From JBBQDZ01 sp038237515 (GTDB lineage: Bacteria; Actinomycetota; Thermoleophilia; Gaiellales; Gaiellaceae), in NCBI GenBank assembly GCA_038237515.1, contig JBBRYP010000018.1:1-64000 (forward strand): a stretch of 64,000 bases of DNA, written 5' to 3'. Below the pieces are notes generated by a model, which saw nothing but the letters and a program-made list of their open reading frames with translations, had not been told where the DNA came from and did no database searches. The position numbers and the translations under genes are program-made. Below, piece by piece: positions 63,154 through 64,000 of this stretch. Numbering within the stretch: the stretch's first letter is position 1; each line of letters starts with the position of its first letter.

Positions 63154-63747
63154 GTGGAGGTTTCTCTCGCGCCGGGCCTGTGGCGCTGGACGGCGCCGCA
63201 TCCCGACTGGACTCCGGCGGACGGCGGCCCCGACGGCTGGGACGAAGACGTCGGCTGCGTCTACCACGAGGCGCGGGAGGCGGTCGTCCTCGTCGACCCG
63301 CTCGTGCCACCGGAGCCCGAGCGCACGCGCTTTTTCGAGGCTTTCGACGCCGACGTGGCGAGGGCGAAGCTGCCGGTCGTCGTTCTGCTGACGGCGGCGT
63401 GGCATGAACGAAGCTCGCGGGAGCTCCTCGAGCGCTACGGCGCGTCCGTCGGGCCGCCTCCGGCGAGCGTCGATCAGATCTCGGTGGCCGGCGCAGGCGG
63501 CGAGGAGGAGCGCCTCGTCTGGCTCGCCGGCCCTCGCGCGCTCGTCGCCGGTGACGTGCTCCTCGGCAACGGGCGCGGCGGGGTGCGGGTCTGCCCGGAC
63601 GCGTGGCTCCCGGAGGAAAGCCGGGGGCCGGTGATCCGGGAGCGGCTCCGCCGGCTCCTCGACCTGCCGATCGAGCTGCTGCTGCCGTCGCATGGGGAGC
63701 CTGTCCTGGCGGATGCCCATGCCGCCCTGGCCCGCGCGCTCGGCTAG
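63154..63747 (+). CDS. Metallo-beta-lactamase-fold protein with degenerate metal site
   Basis: A 197-residue protein with the outline of the MBL fold: VYHEAREAVVLVDPLVPP, then VVVLLTAAWHERSSRELLER where HxHxDH is expected, then LVAGDVLLG and the C-terminal LLPSHGEPVLADAH. Only one His of the HxHxDH motif is left, so hydrolytic activity is doubtful. It may be a binding protein or an inactive relative. It overlaps no gene and lies between xylB and the xylose-isomerase-like gene. Confidence 0.75.
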   Translation: MEVSLAPGLWRWTAPHPDWTPADGGPDGWDEDVGCVYHEAREAVVLVDPLVPPEPERTRFFEAFDADVARAKLPVVVLLTAAWHERSSRELLERYGASVGPPPASVDQISVAGAGGEEERLVWLAGPRALVAGDVLLGNGRGGVRVCPDAWLPEESRGPVIRERLRRLLDLPIELLLPSHGEPVLADAHAALARALG

Positions 63748-63751
63748 AGAC

Positions 63752-64000
63752 CTACTCGCCGCCGAGCGCCTGGTAGACAAGCTCGTAGGCCCGCACGGCG
63801 TCCTTGCGCTGCTGCGCCTCCCGGAGCGCCGCATCGTCGATGCGCCCGGCGATCGAGTCGATGAAGCGCCACTGGAGGACGCTGCGACGGACGGCGGCGA
63901 CCGCGTCCTCGGTATACGGGTAGAGGTCGAACCCGAGCCGCTCGCCGTTGTCGCCATAGCCGGCCCGCCGCAGCTCGAGGGCGAGCTCGAGCGTCTCCAT
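63752..64000 (-). CDS. xylA: Xylose-isomerase-like TIM-barrel protein (3' part only)
   Basis: The window ends inside this gene; only the last 82 residues are visible. They read ALELRRAGYGDNGERLGFDLYP in two overlapping parts, then YTEDAVAAVRRSVLQWRFID and a helical tail ending YQALGGE, which fits the C-terminal part of a sugar isomerase of the xylose/rhamnose isomerase type. The gene continues beyond 64000 on the minus strand. Its position ahead of xylB supports xylA. The symbol is tentative. Confidence 0.65.
   Translation of the reverse strand: METLELALELRRAGYGDNGERLGFDLYPYTEDAVAAVRRSVLQWRFIDSIAGRIDDAALREAQQRKDAVRAYELVYQALGGE

Overview
The window is GC-rich throughout, with very dense coding, many GTG starts, 4-nt ATGA/GTGA gene overlaps and short intergenic gaps. 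Several gene sets fit an actinobacterium: a CysO/CysM/Mec cysteine-synthesis cluster, an actinobacterial-style FtsZ tail, a full-length Lhr helicase, and many TANNNT boxes 6-8 nt before the start codon (leaderless-type promoters). I infer Actinomycetota, perhaps Thermoleophilia; the class is a guess. I saw no rRNA, tRNA or CRISPR array.

Layout. 0-6 kb: a frameshifted lipoprotein, a hydrolase, then threonine ammonia-lyase, MeaB GTPase and an MFS exporter on the minus strand. 6-10 kb: a paired palindromic element, hisC divergent from a LON-domain gene, an acetyltransferase and gamma-glutamyltransferase. 10-15 kb: parA-ftsZ with a coupled 26-residue membrane peptide, two uncharacterised genes and an Fpg/Nei glycosylase. 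15-21 kb: envelope genes (beta-propeller, lipoprotein, M14 peptidase, L,D-transpeptidase), then a B12-type light-sensing MerR regulator with a coupled membrane protein. 21-30 kb: a nitroreductase remnant, lhr, a large cyclase/ATPase/TPR regulator and a HhH-GPD glycosylase. 30-39.6 kb: a broken cupredoxin, redox and fatty-acid genes, mscL, ettA and metallohydrolases.

39.6-52 kb looks like an accessory region: vapBC, a truncated IS110 transposase, three TolB-like secreted propellers, hicBA, a PadR-controlled ABC exporter and a compact MauE-MauD-cysteine-rich protein operon with a near-consensus sigma-70 promoter and a terminator. 52-57 kb: a PHP-type phosphatase, an M20 dipeptidase, a secreted protein, the principal-type sigma factor and a TPR protein. 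57-61 kb: the protein-thiocarboxylate cysteine pathway (rhodanese-ThiF, CysO, methyltransferase, CysM, Mec) followed by two tandem cupredoxins. 61.6-64 kb: xylulokinase, a degenerate metallo-beta-lactamase-fold gene and the 3' end of a xylose-isomerase-like gene cut by the window edge.

The most unusual unit is the MauE/MauD-like operon at 50.3-51.9 kb. Its small secreted substrate has eight cysteines but no tryptophan, so it resembles the methylamine dehydrogenase maturation machinery applied to a different target.
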